Source of the DNA: Collinsella tanakaei
Lineage (GTDB): Bacteria; Actinomycetota; Coriobacteriia; Coriobacteriales; Coriobacteriaceae
Length of the DNA stretch: 64,000 bases
Reading direction: 5' to 3'
Assembly: GCF_021531055.1 (NCBI RefSeq)
Contig: NZ_JADYTL010000002.1
Coordinates: 186,001 to 250,000 of the forward strand
In this document: positions 19,196-27,174 of the stretch, piece after piece
Position numbering within the stretch: position 1 is the stretch's first letter
How the letters are laid out: each line of letters starts with the position of its first letter
Notes under the pieces: model-generated
What the model saw: the letters and a program-made list of their open reading frames with translations, nothing else
Told to the model about the DNA's origin: nothing
Database searches by the model: none
Made by a program: the position numbers and the translations under genes

Positions 19196-19417
19196 ATGAA
19201 CTACACGATCAAGACCGAGGGCCTGCACTGCGGCCACTGCGACGCCGCCGTGGAAAGCGCGCTGCTCAGCGTCGCCGGCGTGACCGACGCCGACGCCGAT
19301 CACGAGGTGAACGTCGTGACCGTCGAGTGCGACGACACCGTGACCGAGCAGCAGCTCACCGACGCCGTCGAGGGCGCCGGCGACAGCTTCAAGGTCATCG
19401 AGATCAAGGCGGCGTAA
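19196..19417 (+). CDS. copZ: CopZ-like copper chaperone (HMA domain)
   Basis: A 73-residue single heavy-metal-associated domain with the metal site GLHCGHC (C12, C15) and the beta-alpha-beta-beta-alpha-beta length of Atx1/CopZ proteins. It carries Cu(I) to CopA or CsoR in the cytoplasm. The histidine between the cysteines (C-G-H-C) differs from the usual C-x-A-C. A strong RBS (GGAAGGAG) lies 95 bases after copA, and csoR follows five bases after its stop. Confidence 0.88.
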   Translation: MNYTIKTEGLHCGHCDAAVESALLSVAGVTDADADHEVNVVTVECDDTVTEQQLTDAVEGAGDSFKVIEIKAA

Positions 19418-19422
19418 CCGCC

Positions 19423-19695
19423 ATGATGGCCGACCACGACCGCATCACGCGCCTGCTCAAGACGGCGCGCGGGCAGATCGACGGCATCTTGCGCATGGTG
19501 GACGAGGACCGCTACTGCATCGACATCTCCACGCAGCTCATGGCCACCGAATCGCTCCTCGCGCGCATCAACGCCGACGTGCTCAAGGCGCATGTCGAGG
19601 GCTGCGTGCGCACGGCGATGGAGACGGGCGACGAGGCGGAGAAGGACGCCAAGCTCGCCGAAGTCGAGATGATCATCGAAAAGCTCGCGAAGTGA
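19423..19695 (+). CDS. csoR: Copper-sensing transcriptional repressor CsoR
   Basis: A 90-residue all-alpha repressor of the CsoR/RcnR/FrmR (DUF156) family. The Cu(I) ligands C32, H57 and C61 have the CsoR spacing (24 residues, then three), in YCIDISTQL and HVEGC. This separates it from RcnR (HCHH) and FrmR types. It starts at the first of two adjacent ATGs (19423 or 19426) after AAGGCGG. The operon has a palindromic operator in the copA promoter, the presumed target. Confidence 0.93.
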   Translation: MMADHDRITRLLKTARGQIDGILRMVDEDRYCIDISTQLMATESLLARINADVLKAHVEGCVRTAMETGDEAEKDAKLAEVEMIIEKLAK

Positions 19696-19755
19696 CGCTC
19701 CGCTCGGGGATGCCCCGCGCTTAGCCCGACCGCACAGCCCCTACCGCATGACAAC

Positions 19756-19824
19756 AGCCGCCCCGCGCACGCCCGATCACGGCGTGCGCGGGGCGGCTGC
19801 CCGCGGTTCGGGTTGAACCTTTTT
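19756..19824 (+). terminator. Double-hairpin terminator of the copper operon
   Basis: A perfect 18-bp stem (19756-19773 with 19781-19798; 7-nt loop) is followed by a second hairpin, GGTTC-GGGTT-GAACC (19805-19819), and TTTTT. The second hairpin with its T-run is a standard intrinsic terminator. Confidence 0.85.
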
Positions 19825-19925
19825 CTGAGATTGTATGCTTCATGCGCCCCTCCACGCGAAACGGCGCCGAAAACGAGTAAAATGCTGCCTGTTCGACCGA
19901 CTGTCACGAAACGAGGCCTTTGCCC

Positions 19926-20381
19926 ATGAACGATTTCATGAACGGACGCCGCGGCGTCGACGAGCTCACCACCACGCTGGGTGGCGCGAGCATGATCCTC
20001 GCCCTCATCGGGTCCATCTTCTCCATCTCCTGGCTCGGCTGGATCGCGCTGATCCTCGTGGTCATCGCGCTGCTTCGCGCGTTCTCCTCCAATATCGAGG
20101 CCCGTGAGCGCGAAAACGAGATGTTCCGCGATCTGCTCGCCAAGACGCCGTTCGGTAACGGCATGCCCGGCACCTCGCACGCCCAGGGCCCTGCCGGCAA
20201 CCCCGGTGCCGGCGATTTCGACCGCAAGAAGCGCACGGCGCAGACCATGTGGGAGAACCGCAAGACCACGATGTACTTCAAGTGCAAGAACTGCGGCCAG
20301 CTCCTGTCGGTGCCCCGCGGCAAGGGTCGCATCCGCGTCACCTGCCCCAAGTGCGGTACCAAGGTCGAGAAGCGCTCCTAA
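19926..20381 (+). CDS. Membrane protein with C-terminal zinc ribbon, unknown function
   Basis: A 151-residue protein. Residues about 20-55 form two membrane segments (GGASMILALIGSIFSISWLG and WIALILVVIALLRAF). A charged linker leads to a C-terminal zinc ribbon with CKNCGQ and CPKCG. The topology suggests a membrane anchor with a cytoplasmic zinc ribbon, common in actinobacterial small membrane proteins. The start at 19926 follows GAGG at modest spacing. It is monocistronic with its own terminator. Confidence 0.85.
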   Translation: MNDFMNGRRGVDELTTTLGGASMILALIGSIFSISWLGWIALILVVIALLRAFSSNIEARERENEMFRDLLAKTPFGNGMPGTSHAQGPAGNPGAGDFDRKKRTAQTMWENRKTTMYFKCKNCGQLLSVPRGKGRIRVTCPKCGTKVEKRS

Positions 20382-20415
20382 CGCGCTCCTTGCAGCCACT
20401 CAAACGACCGTTTTG

Positions 20416-20442
20416 GCGGGCACCTTCGGGTGCCCGCTTTTT
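20416..20442 (+). terminator. Intrinsic terminator
   Basis: GCGGGCACC-TTCG-GGTGCCCGC followed by TTTTT; a textbook hairpin 35 bases after the zinc-ribbon membrane protein gene. Confidence 0.92.
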
Positions 20443-20520
20443 ATTCATGAGCTCGCTGATAATATGCATGTTTTCGGCATCGAAACGAGCGGTCGATTGT
20501 TCGTCCGTCCGGAGTGCGCC

Positions 20521-20715
20521 AAAAACGAAGTGTTACTAGTTAAAATCCATGCAGCGCGGAGGGCGACTCGCCCTTTCGAGATTTCTCACAAGCACCGAAA
20601 GGGGCAATGAGACCGAAATCCGCGGTCTCAAAACGACACTTCCAGACATATGGGCCATAACTGACATGCATAAATCAAAAGCGCGCCGTATTTCAACTAG
20701 TAACTGCTCGATTTT
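20521..20715. repeat. Lower-GC inverted-repeat element (about 195 bp)
   Basis: Imperfect arms of about 35 bp (20521-20558 and 20681-20715) share the perfect core GTTACTAGTT (20532-20541) / AACTAGTAAC (20695-20704). The interior is visibly richer in A/T than the genes around it and contains a smaller hairpin, GAGACCG...GCGGTCTC. It lies in the 419-base gap between the convergent 19926 and 20801 genes; the rest of the gap is the terminator above and unassigned sequence. Confidence 0.6.
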
Positions 20716-20800
20716 GTAACCGCACCGAAACCCCAAGCGCTTGGCGGCCCCAAGGCGCATAGGCAAAAGCCCGATAGCACCCGTTATGACGGAAAATCGC

Positions 20801-21640
20801 CTAGACGATCGGCATGGCCTCCCACGACCCGTCGGAGCGGGGCACCTCCACGCTGCGATAACCCACGCGCGCGGCGTGATCGTACGCTTGGGCGATCCCA
20901 TCGCACATATCCTGCGGCGCATGGGCATCGGAACCAACGGTGATGGGCACCCCCGCACGGAAGAAGCGCTCGAGCAGACCTTGGGCCGGGTAGTAGTCCC
21001 CCACCCCCTTGCGCCATCCTGCGGTCGAGAGCTCGACCCGCTTGCCGGTATCGTGCGCGCACGCGGCCATCTCGTCCCACAGCGGACGCAGGTCGATCGT
21101 CGGCGCGAAGCCCTCGTTGGCAAAGCGCATCGCCAGGTCGGGATGGGCCATGGTGTCGAACAGGTCGCACGCGCAGGCGCGACACCACGTGGCGGCGTAG
21201 CGACACCACACCTCGTCGGGCCCGAGCTCCCGCCAGATGCGCCGGTCGCTCGCGTCGTCGATCCACGCGCCGCCATCGACCGGACCCAACCAGTGCACGC
21301 TACCCAAACGGACCTGCGCGCCCGCGCTCCAGCGCCGGATGTTCTCCTCGCAGCCCTCGTACCAGTCGCATTCGAACCCGTAGATGTACTCGAGCTCGGG
21401 ATGCGCGGAGGCCGCCTCGTCGAAGGCGGCGCGGTGCGCAGCGAGCTCGTCCTCGACCACCTGCACCTCACCGGCAGGATCCATGATGTGCGGCAATGTG
21501 AGATGGTCCGTGGCGACCATCACCGCGCACCCCGCCGCCACGGCAGCGGCGGCGTTCTCCGCAAACGTGCCGACGCCGTCGGAAAACCGCGTATGCGTAT
21601 GGGTGTCGACGATGGAACGGGCAGGTAGCGAGCGCATCAT
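20801..21640 (-). CDS. PHP-domain phosphoesterase (HisJ-like)
   Basis: A 279-residue TIM-barrel-like metallo-phosphoesterase. Metal-binding motifs are VDTHTHTRFSDG near residue 11, ATDHLTLP, GFECDWYEG, SVHWLG, MAHPDLA and GSDAHAPQ. Length and motifs fit histidinol-phosphatase HisJ, but it is the last gene of an ABC-transporter operon and not of a his cluster, so another phosphate ester is likely. The start follows GAGG. It lies 106 bases after a second PHP gene. Confidence 0.82.
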   Translation of the reverse strand: MMRSLPARSIVDTHTHTRFSDGVGTFAENAAAAVAAGCAVMVATDHLTLPHIMDPAGEVQVVEDELAAHRAAFDEAASAHPELEYIYGFECDWYEGCEENIRRWSAGAQVRLGSVHWLGPVDGGAWIDDASDRRIWRELGPDEVWCRYAATWCRACACDLFDTMAHPDLAMRFANEGFAPTIDLRPLWDEMAACAHDTGKRVELSTAGWRKGVGDYYPAQGLLERFFRAGVPITVGSDAHAPQDMCDGIAQAYDHAARVGYRSVEVPRSDGSWEAMPIV

Positions 21641-21746
21641 GGAAACCTCGATTCAGCAAAGCGTGCGCGCCGCGACGGGACGCCGGGCCACGGCGCCCCG
21701 TCCCTGCGCGCGATATCGCATCCCAACGATTGTACCGTGCAGCGAG

Positions 21747-22730
21747 CTACCGAAGCGCACAGGTCCAGGCGGTCTTACCGGACGCATCGGTACACTCAAG
21801 CCGGACGTAGGTCTCGTGGCCCGACAGCCTGAACTCGACGTGCTCGAGCGCATCCCCGTCCGGTGCGATCACGGTGCGGTTCCCGCCGATGGGACCGCCC
21901 GCCACCATGGTCACCCGCTCGCACGGACTGCAATCGACCCACAAGGTACCCTTACGGATGCCGAACCCCTGGATCTCAGGCCCGCTGGACGAATAGTACT
22001 CCCCCGCCATCAAAGCGCGCACGACCGCATCGCGCGTGAGCGACTCCGCACACACGACGACCCAGCCCCCGAACACGTCGTCGAACGCGGTGACGTGATG
22101 ACTGTCATCGGAGGCGACGCCGCCCACCGCGACGCCGCGACGCAACAGCAGGTCCCAGTACACGGTATCCGCTCCGTCACCGCCCTCGTTCACGGTGTCG
22201 TAATTGAACACCTCGATACCGAAGATGCCGTCGAGACCCAAGATGTCCTCGGGTTCGATCCGGCTCCAGATGGGGTGGTTGTACATCACGGCACAGCCGC
22301 GACGCGCCAGCTCGTCACGCAGTGTGCGCGCGACGGACAGCCCGTCCCAGCTGCCATGGTAGACAAGGGGCTCCAAGCGCTCCATATGCTCGAAGCGCGC
22401 CGGTGCGGTGGCGACCATCTCATCGGTTCCCAGGATACCGTGCATGTGATGGCAACGCATCCGGGCGTGCCGGTCACAGGAATCATCGGCGAACAGATAC
22501 GCGGACGCCTCGATGCCGGGCAGCAGGATGAAATCCTCGTCATCGAATTCGCTCGAAAGATCGGTGAACACATCGTGCTCGGACAGACACAGGAACTGGT
22601 AGCCATGTGTCCGGAAATCGGCGACCACCTCGGCGGGCGTCAGGCGTCCGTCCGAGATGGTGGAGTGGGCATGCAGGTTGCCCCGGTAGCGGCCGGTACC
22701 CGCGGGCAGGCCGACCTGATCGCTGATCAT
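21747..22730 (-). CDS. PHP-domain protein, second copy in the transporter operon
   Basis: A 327-residue protein with an N-terminal PHP domain (NLHAHSTISDGRLTP, LSEHDVFTD, LPGIEASA, NHPIWSR, SDDSHH) and a C-terminal beta-rich region of about 90 residues (VTMVAGGPIGGNRTVIAPDG) that may bind substrate. It is related to PHP proteins linked to phosphonate or glycerol-phosphate ester uptake. The start follows AAGGAG. A strong hairpin lies between it and the ATPase gene. Confidence 0.75.
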   Translation of the reverse strand: MISDQVGLPAGTGRYRGNLHAHSTISDGRLTPAEVVADFRTHGYQFLCLSEHDVFTDLSSEFDDEDFILLPGIEASAYLFADDSCDRHARMRCHHMHGILGTDEMVATAPARFEHMERLEPLVYHGSWDGLSVARTLRDELARRGCAVMYNHPIWSRIEPEDILGLDGIFGIEVFNYDTVNEGGDGADTVYWDLLLRRGVAVGGVASDDSHHVTAFDDVFGGWVVVCAESLTRDAVVRALMAGEYYSSSGPEIQGFGIRKGTLWVDCSPCERVTMVAGGPIGGNRTVIAPDGDALEHVEFRLSGHETYVRLECTDASGKTAWTCALR

Positions 22731-22749
22731 AATCGCTCCTTGTCGGTGA

Positions 22750-22783
22750 GCGCCCGCCGGGACGCAACCGTCCCGGCGGGCGC
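22750..22783 (-). terminator. Intercistronic hairpin between ABC ATPase and PHP genes
   Basis: A perfect 15-bp stem (GCGCCCGCCGGGACG / CGTCCCGGCGGGCGC) with a 4-nt loop and no T-run. It probably stabilises the upstream message or reduces downstream expression rather than ending transcription fully. Confidence 0.6.
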
Positions 22784-22805
22784 GGAGGATACGGACACCC
22801 GACGG

Positions 22806-23849
22806 CTACGCGGCCGTCCGCGCGAACGCCGCCTCCACGGGAATGTGCAGGCAATCGTGCTTGGGAATCGCGACGAAGACGCGCTCGCCATCGTCGAACA
22901 GATGGAAGCTGCGGAACAGCGTGTCGACACGGAACTCCACACCCGACGCCTCGAGCGTGTAGCGCAAGACGTTGCCGCGCGGCACGTTGCGCACCACGGT
23001 CGCCTCGACGACATAGGCCGCGTCGTCGGCCAACGGATCGGCGGAGACACCGATCGTCTCGGGACGGATCGCCACGACGTGCCCGTCATCGGCCGCCTCG
23101 CCCGTAAGCGCGCGGAACTCATCTGCGCGAAGGATGTTGTAGCTGCCGATGAAGCTCGCCGCGAACTCCGACACCGGATTCGTGTAGACCTGCACCGGAC
23201 TGCCCGCCTGCTCGATGCGACCGGCGTGGAACAGCTGGATCACGTCGGACATGACCATGGCCTCGTCCTGGTCGTGGGTGACGAAGATCGTCGTGAGCCC
23301 CAGCTCCTGCTGGATCTCGCGGATGCGGCTCTGCAGGGCGCGGCGCAGCTTGGCGTCGATGGCCGACAGCGGCTCGTCGAGCAGCAGGACATCGGGCTCG
23401 GTCACGATCGAGCGTGCGAGCGCGGCTCGCTGCTGCTGGCCGCCGGACAGGCTCGCCGGGTAGGAGCGCTCCTTGCCGGTGAGCTCGACCATCGCGATGG
23501 CCTCGGCGACCTTCTTCTCAATGACGTCGGGCGCCACTTTCTGCATCTTGAGGCCGAAGGCGATATTCTGCTCCACCGTCATGTTGGGGAACAGGCTGTA
23601 CTGCTGGAAGACCATGCCGATGTTGCGCTTGGACGCCGGCACGTCGGTGATGTCGCGTCCGTTGAGGATGATCTGACCCTCGCTGACCTGCTCCAGACCG
23701 GACAGGCAGCGCAGCAGCGTGGACTTACCGCAGCCGGACGGGCCGAGCAGCGTCACCAGATCGCCCTTCTCGATACCGAAATCGATATGGTCGAGGACGG
23801 TGTTGTCGCCGAAGCGCTTCACCACGTTCTTGAACTCGATGTAGGACAT
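22806..23849 (-). CDS. ABC transporter ATP-binding protein (PotA/FbpC/PhnT type)
   Basis: A 347-residue ATPase. Walker A is GPSGCGKST (36-44), the Q-loop FQQYSLFP, the signature LSGGQQQ (134-140) and Walker B LLLDEPLSAID, with the switch histidine in VTHDQDEAM. A C-terminal TOBE domain (from about 240) is typical of spermidine, iron(III) and 2-aminoethylphosphonate importers. The start follows GAAGGAG, overlapping the stop of the permease gene. It energises the two permeases next to it. Confidence 0.92.
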   Translation of the reverse strand: MSYIEFKNVVKRFGDNTVLDHIDFGIEKGDLVTLLGPSGCGKSTLLRCLSGLEQVSEGQIILNGRDITDVPASKRNIGMVFQQYSLFPNMTVEQNIAFGLKMQKVAPDVIEKKVAEAIAMVELTGKERSYPASLSGGQQQRAALARSIVTEPDVLLLDEPLSAIDAKLRRALQSRIREIQQELGLTTIFVTHDQDEAMVMSDVIQLFHAGRIEQAGSPVQVYTNPVSEFAASFIGSYNILRADEFRALTGEAADDGHVVAIRPETIGVSADPLADDAAYVVEATVVRNVPRGNVLRYTLEASGVEFRVDTLFRSFHLFDDGERVFVAIPKHDCLHIPVEAAFARTAA

Positions 23850-23853
23850 CGCA

Positions 23854-24678
23854 TTACTCCTTCTCGGTTTTCCGTGCGCTGCTCTGCAGCTTGAGGACCA
23901 AGGCGGTCACCGCGCCCACCACCAGGAAGATGACGACGACGATGGCGCTCGAAAGGCCGCTCGATTTATCCATGTTGGCCTGCAGGAACACCTGGATGTT
24001 CTGGTAGTTGGTGCCCGCGATGTTGTTGGCGAGCACGAAGTCGCCGAAGACGATGCTTTCGGCCAGCAGGCTCGACACGAGGATGCCCGAAACGATGTTG
24101 GGCAGGACCACCTGCACGTAGGCGCGAAAGCGTCCGCAGCCGAGCATCTCGGCCGCCTGGATGAGCATCTCCGCGTCGATGGCGTTGAGCGCGTTGCGGA
24201 TGCCCTGGTAGATATAGGGCAGCACGAGGATGGTGTAGGCGCCGAACAGCATCACCATGCGGTTGGACAGGATCGTGCCCGTACCCGTGTACAGCGAGAT
24301 GATACCGATCGACAAGATCACGCCTTGCAGCGCGTAGGGGATCATGCACACGAACTGCATGACGCTGCCGAGCTTGCGGTTGATCGCGACGACCGCGTAC
24401 ATCGCGAGCAACAGCAGCACGATCGTGATGATGACGCTCACCAGGCACAGCACGAGCGTGCGGCCGATGGAGGCCCAGAAGGTCGCGTTGCTGAACAGCT
24501 CGATGTAGTTGCGCAGCGTGAACCCGGAGGGCAGGATGTCGGTCCATTCCACGAACAGCGAGTAGATGAACGTGATGGCAAACGGGAGCAGCAGGTACAG
24601 GCCTACGACGGCAAGGAAGATCTTGGCGCCGAGCGAGGTCTTCCCACCGCGCGGCGCGCTTTTGGCATGGGCACTCAT
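23854..24678 (-). CDS. ABC transporter permease (PotC-like)
   Basis: A 274-residue permease with six predicted helices. The EAA loop is near residues 175-195 (AEMLIQAAEMLGCGRFRAYV, then PNIVSGIL). The ATG at 24678 overlaps the TGA of the upstream permease, so the pair is translationally coupled. It resembles PotC and the second permease of phosphonate/iron importers. Confidence 0.9.
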   Translation of the reverse strand: MSAHAKSAPRGGKTSLGAKIFLAVVGLYLLLPFAITFIYSLFVEWTDILPSGFTLRNYIELFSNATFWASIGRTLVLCLVSVIITIVLLLLAMYAVVAINRKLGSVMQFVCMIPYALQGVILSIGIISLYTGTGTILSNRMVMLFGAYTILVLPYIYQGIRNALNAIDAEMLIQAAEMLGCGRFRAYVQVVLPNIVSGILVSSLLAESIVFGDFVLANNIAGTNYQNIQVFLQANMDKSSGLSSAIVVVIFLVVGAVTALVLKLQSSARKTEKE

Positions 24679-25565
24679 ACGATCTCACGACCTTTCGCGG
24701 CACGCTTGGTGAAGTGGTTGTTGACGAGGGTGCACGCGACCATGAGCAAGATGAGCACGACGGCAAGAGCGCTACCCGTCGCGGCGTCCACCTGGACGTC
24801 GCCTTTGAACTTCGAGGTGATCTGCAAGGGCAGCAGGGCGAAGTTGTTCATGACGAGCGCGTAGGCGGTCGCATAGGCCGCCAGCGCGTTGGAGAACAGC
24901 ACTGACAGCGTGCCCAGGATGGACGGCATGAGGTTCGGGATGACGATCTTGAACCAGTAATCGACCGAGCTCGCCTTGAGTATGGTCGCCGCCTCGCGCC
25001 ACTCCTTGCGGATACCGGAAAACGCGGGCAGAAGCAGCAGGGTCGCCAGCGGGATCTGGAAATAGATGTACAGGATCACGAGACCCTGGCTGCCGTACAG
25101 ATCGAAGTCGGCCAAAAACGGAATGCCCCAGGTGCGCCCCATGATGGTGAGCACACCGGAATTGCCCATGAGCACCATGAAGGCGAAGGCGAGCGGCACG
25201 CCGGAGAAGTTCGACATCATGTTGAGGATGAGGGTGAAGACGCCCCGCACGCGCTCGCTCGACTCGTAGGCGAAGCGCGCGGCGAGAAACGCCACCACGA
25301 TGCCGACGATAGCCGACAGCAAGCTGATCCAGACACTGTTCCAGATGGATTGCTGGTACAGCGGCGTCGTGAAGATCTTGATGAAGTTCTCGAAGCCGAG
25401 TGCGCCGGATTCCTTACCGATCAGGCTGTCGATCAAGATCTGTGCCAAGGGTAGCAGCTCGTAGGCGATGACCACGAGCGCGAACGGGATGAGTGCGGCG
25501 TATCCGAGCCACGTGCGGCGCATCGGCGCCTTGGCCAGGGAGCCCGCGGAGGAAGGTGTCGCCAT
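24675..25565 (-). CDS. ABC transporter permease (PotB-like)
   Basis: A 296-residue inner-membrane protein with about six helices and the EAA-type loop EWREAATILKASSVDYWFK followed by PNLMPSILGTL. It forms the channel with the PotC-like partner. The start is the ATG at 25565 with AGGAGG seven bases upstream (an ATG at 25583 lacks this). It follows the binding-protein gene after a hairpin. Confidence 0.9.
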   Translation of the reverse strand: MATPSSAGSLAKAPMRRTWLGYAALIPFALVVIAYELLPLAQILIDSLIGKESGALGFENFIKIFTTPLYQQSIWNSVWISLLSAIVGIVVAFLAARFAYESSERVRGVFTLILNMMSNFSGVPLAFAFMVLMGNSGVLTIMGRTWGIPFLADFDLYGSQGLVILYIYFQIPLATLLLLPAFSGIRKEWREAATILKASSVDYWFKIVIPNLMPSILGTLSVLFSNALAAYATAYALVMNNFALLPLQITSKFKGDVQVDAATGSALAVVLILLMVACTLVNNHFTKRAAKGREIV

Positions 25566-25591
25566 ATTCGACCTCCTTTGCAAACAAGACG

Positions 25592-25632
25592 CCGTGACGC
25601 GGGGCAGCTGGCGCAGCCGCTCCGCGTCACGG
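25592..25632 (-). terminator. Intercistronic attenuator-like hairpin after the binding-protein gene
   Basis: A perfect 11-bp stem, CCGTGACGCGG with CCGCGTCACGG, and a 19-nt loop without a T-run. Such hairpins let binding proteins be made in excess over permeases. Confidence 0.6.
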
Positions 25633-25653
25633 ATCAGAAGGGGTTTCGGGTGA

Positions 25654-26811
25654 TTAGCCGATCATCGGGATGATGTTCTCCTGGTACCAGGTGATGAGCT
25701 CCTCGCACACGCCGGTCCACTTGTCGTTGTCGACATCTACGACGTTGTCGCCGTAGGCGCTATCGTCAAGATGGAGCGCCTTGACGTCCTCGGGCAGCTC
25801 GACGTCGCGAATCGGGGTCGCGAAACCGCGGGCGAGGTTGATCTGGCCCTCGTCGGACAGGATGTACTCGCGAGCCAGGCACGCGGCGGCCGGATGCGGC
25901 GCGTACTTGTTGATGATGGTGCAGTAACCCGAGCGCACGCTGGCATCCTGCGGAATGGTCACCGTAAAGGAGGCGTCCGGATTGTTCTCGAGGATCTGGG
26001 CGCGATAGTTCATGGTGTTGTAGTCCCAGTGCAGGGCGACCGCGATCTCGCCGCTCTCGAGGCGCGCGATGGAAGGGTCGCCGGTGTCGAGACGGCCGGC
26101 CTCGGCGAGCTGGGTCAGGAAGTCATAGGCGGGCTGCATGTCGTCGATGCCACCGCCCAGCGCATACGCGGCGGCGAGCACGGCATACTGCGAAGAGGCG
26201 CCGGCGACGACATCGCCGATGGTCACCTTGTAGTCGCCGTCGAGGATGTCCTGGTAGCTCGTAGGCGCGCTGGGAACCTGCTCGTCGTTGGCGATGAAGG
26301 ACATGGTGCCGTAGTACCCGACCACCCAGTCGCCGTCATCGTCCTTGGCCCAGTCGGGAATCTCATCCCAGTAGCTGGTCTTGTACTTGAGGGTGACGCC
26401 CTCCTCCTCGGCGGTCGGACCCCACTGCTGACCCACGTCGCCGATGTCCTTGGTGCCGTCGGTGCCCTCCTGCTTGAACATGGCGATCTCCTCGGCGGAG
26501 GACATGTCCTGATCGGTGTGGGCGATACCGTACTCGGCCTCGAGATCCTCCCAGGTCTCGATCCAGTTGGCCCAGGTGTCGGGCATGCCGACGGAGTTGA
26601 CCTCGCCCTCCTCCTGAGCCTGCGCGATGATCTCGTCGAGCGACATGCTGTTGTAGTCGACTTCCTCCACGGCCTCGCCGCCCTCGCTGCAGCCCGTCAG
26701 GCCGATGCTCGCCGTGGCGGCCAGCCCGGCGGCACCCGCCAGCATCGCAAAGAACTGCCTACGCGACATACCGCGCTCGATCGCCGCGCGAACAACCATG
26801 TTCCTATCCAT
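25654..26811 (-). CDS. ABC transporter substrate-binding lipoprotein with Tat signal
   Basis: A 385-residue extracellular binding protein. The N-terminus contains a twin-arginine motif, SRRQFF, and a lipobox LTGC with the acylated cysteine at residue 41, so it is probably a Tat-exported lipoprotein. The mature part (NSVGMPDTWANWIETWEDLE, later YTIINKYAPHP-like clamp regions) fits the PotD/AfuA/PhnS fold class. The ligand cannot be read from sequence; the two PHP phosphoesterases downstream make a phosphorylated or phosphonate compound an attractive guess. It is the first gene of a six-gene operon behind two LacI-type operators. Confidence 0.87.
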   Translation of the reverse strand: MDRNMVVRAAIERGMSRRQFFAMLAGAAGLAATASIGLTGCSEGGEAVEEVDYNSMSLDEIIAQAQEEGEVNSVGMPDTWANWIETWEDLEAEYGIAHTDQDMSSAEEIAMFKQEGTDGTKDIGDVGQQWGPTAEEEGVTLKYKTSYWDEIPDWAKDDDGDWVVGYYGTMSFIANDEQVPSAPTSYQDILDGDYKVTIGDVVAGASSQYAVLAAAYALGGGIDDMQPAYDFLTQLAEAGRLDTGDPSIARLESGEIAVALHWDYNTMNYRAQILENNPDASFTVTIPQDASVRSGYCTIINKYAPHPAAACLAREYILSDEGQINLARGFATPIRDVELPEDVKALHLDDSAYGDNVVDVDNDKWTGVCEELITWYQENIIPMIG

Positions 26812-26934
26812 GGATGCTCTCCAATCTCCTCTTCGTGGAAAACCGTTTGCGCGGCGGGAAAACCCCTTCGACTCGATGGGGTGCCCGAGCTAGACGTCGT
26901 ACTCGGAAAACACGCCGCGCGCAAAACCTCGGCC

Positions 26935-26963
26935 ACTATACCGAGCCGATTGGGCGCCCAGGC
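26935..26963 (-). promoter_or_regulatory. Candidate promoter of the ABC/PHP operon
   Basis: TATAGT on the minus strand (26940-26935), 124 bases upstream of the binding-protein start. The 17-bp-spaced -35 (GCCTGG) is poor, so an activator may be needed. Confidence 0.4.
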
Positions 26964-27002
26964 GCGGCGGCCCTCATCCCTTGCAGGCGCTTGACGGATT
27001 TT

Positions 27003-27060
27003 GCGAAAGCGCTTACATCCCGTCCGCGCCTCTTGATGTATCCGATACGAAGCGCTTACG
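27003..27060. promoter_or_regulatory. Two LacI/CcpA-type operators, 43 bp apart
   Basis: GCGAAAGCGCTTAC (27003-27016) and TACGAAGCGCTTACG (about 27046-27060) share the palindromic core AAGCGCTT. Centres are 43 bp apart, about four helical turns, which suits DNA looping by a tetramer. They lie upstream of the candidate -10. A third partial GGCGCTTG is at 26987-26994. The remainder of the 363-base gap holds the terminator below and nothing else recognisable. Confidence 0.6.
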
Positions 27061-27092
27061 AACGCGGCTTGGGAGCGTTGCGTGCCGCCATG

Positions 27093-27125
27093 AAAAAGGC
27101 CCTCGCATCACCCGGATGCAAGGGC
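27093..27125 (-). terminator. Terminator of the BI-1 family gene
   Basis: On the minus strand GCCCTTGCATC pairs with GATGCGAGGGC (one mismatch) and is followed by CTTTTTC. Confidence 0.85.
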
Positions 27126-27174
27126 ATTCGCACGTCCGCGCGCAAGCGCGGGCGGATCTTCGTGATATGGGAGC

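Noticed and set aside
21384-23894. An 836-codon frame opposite the PHP and ABC ATPase genes
   Set aside because: Shadow of three well-supported genes; no family pattern and no RBS.
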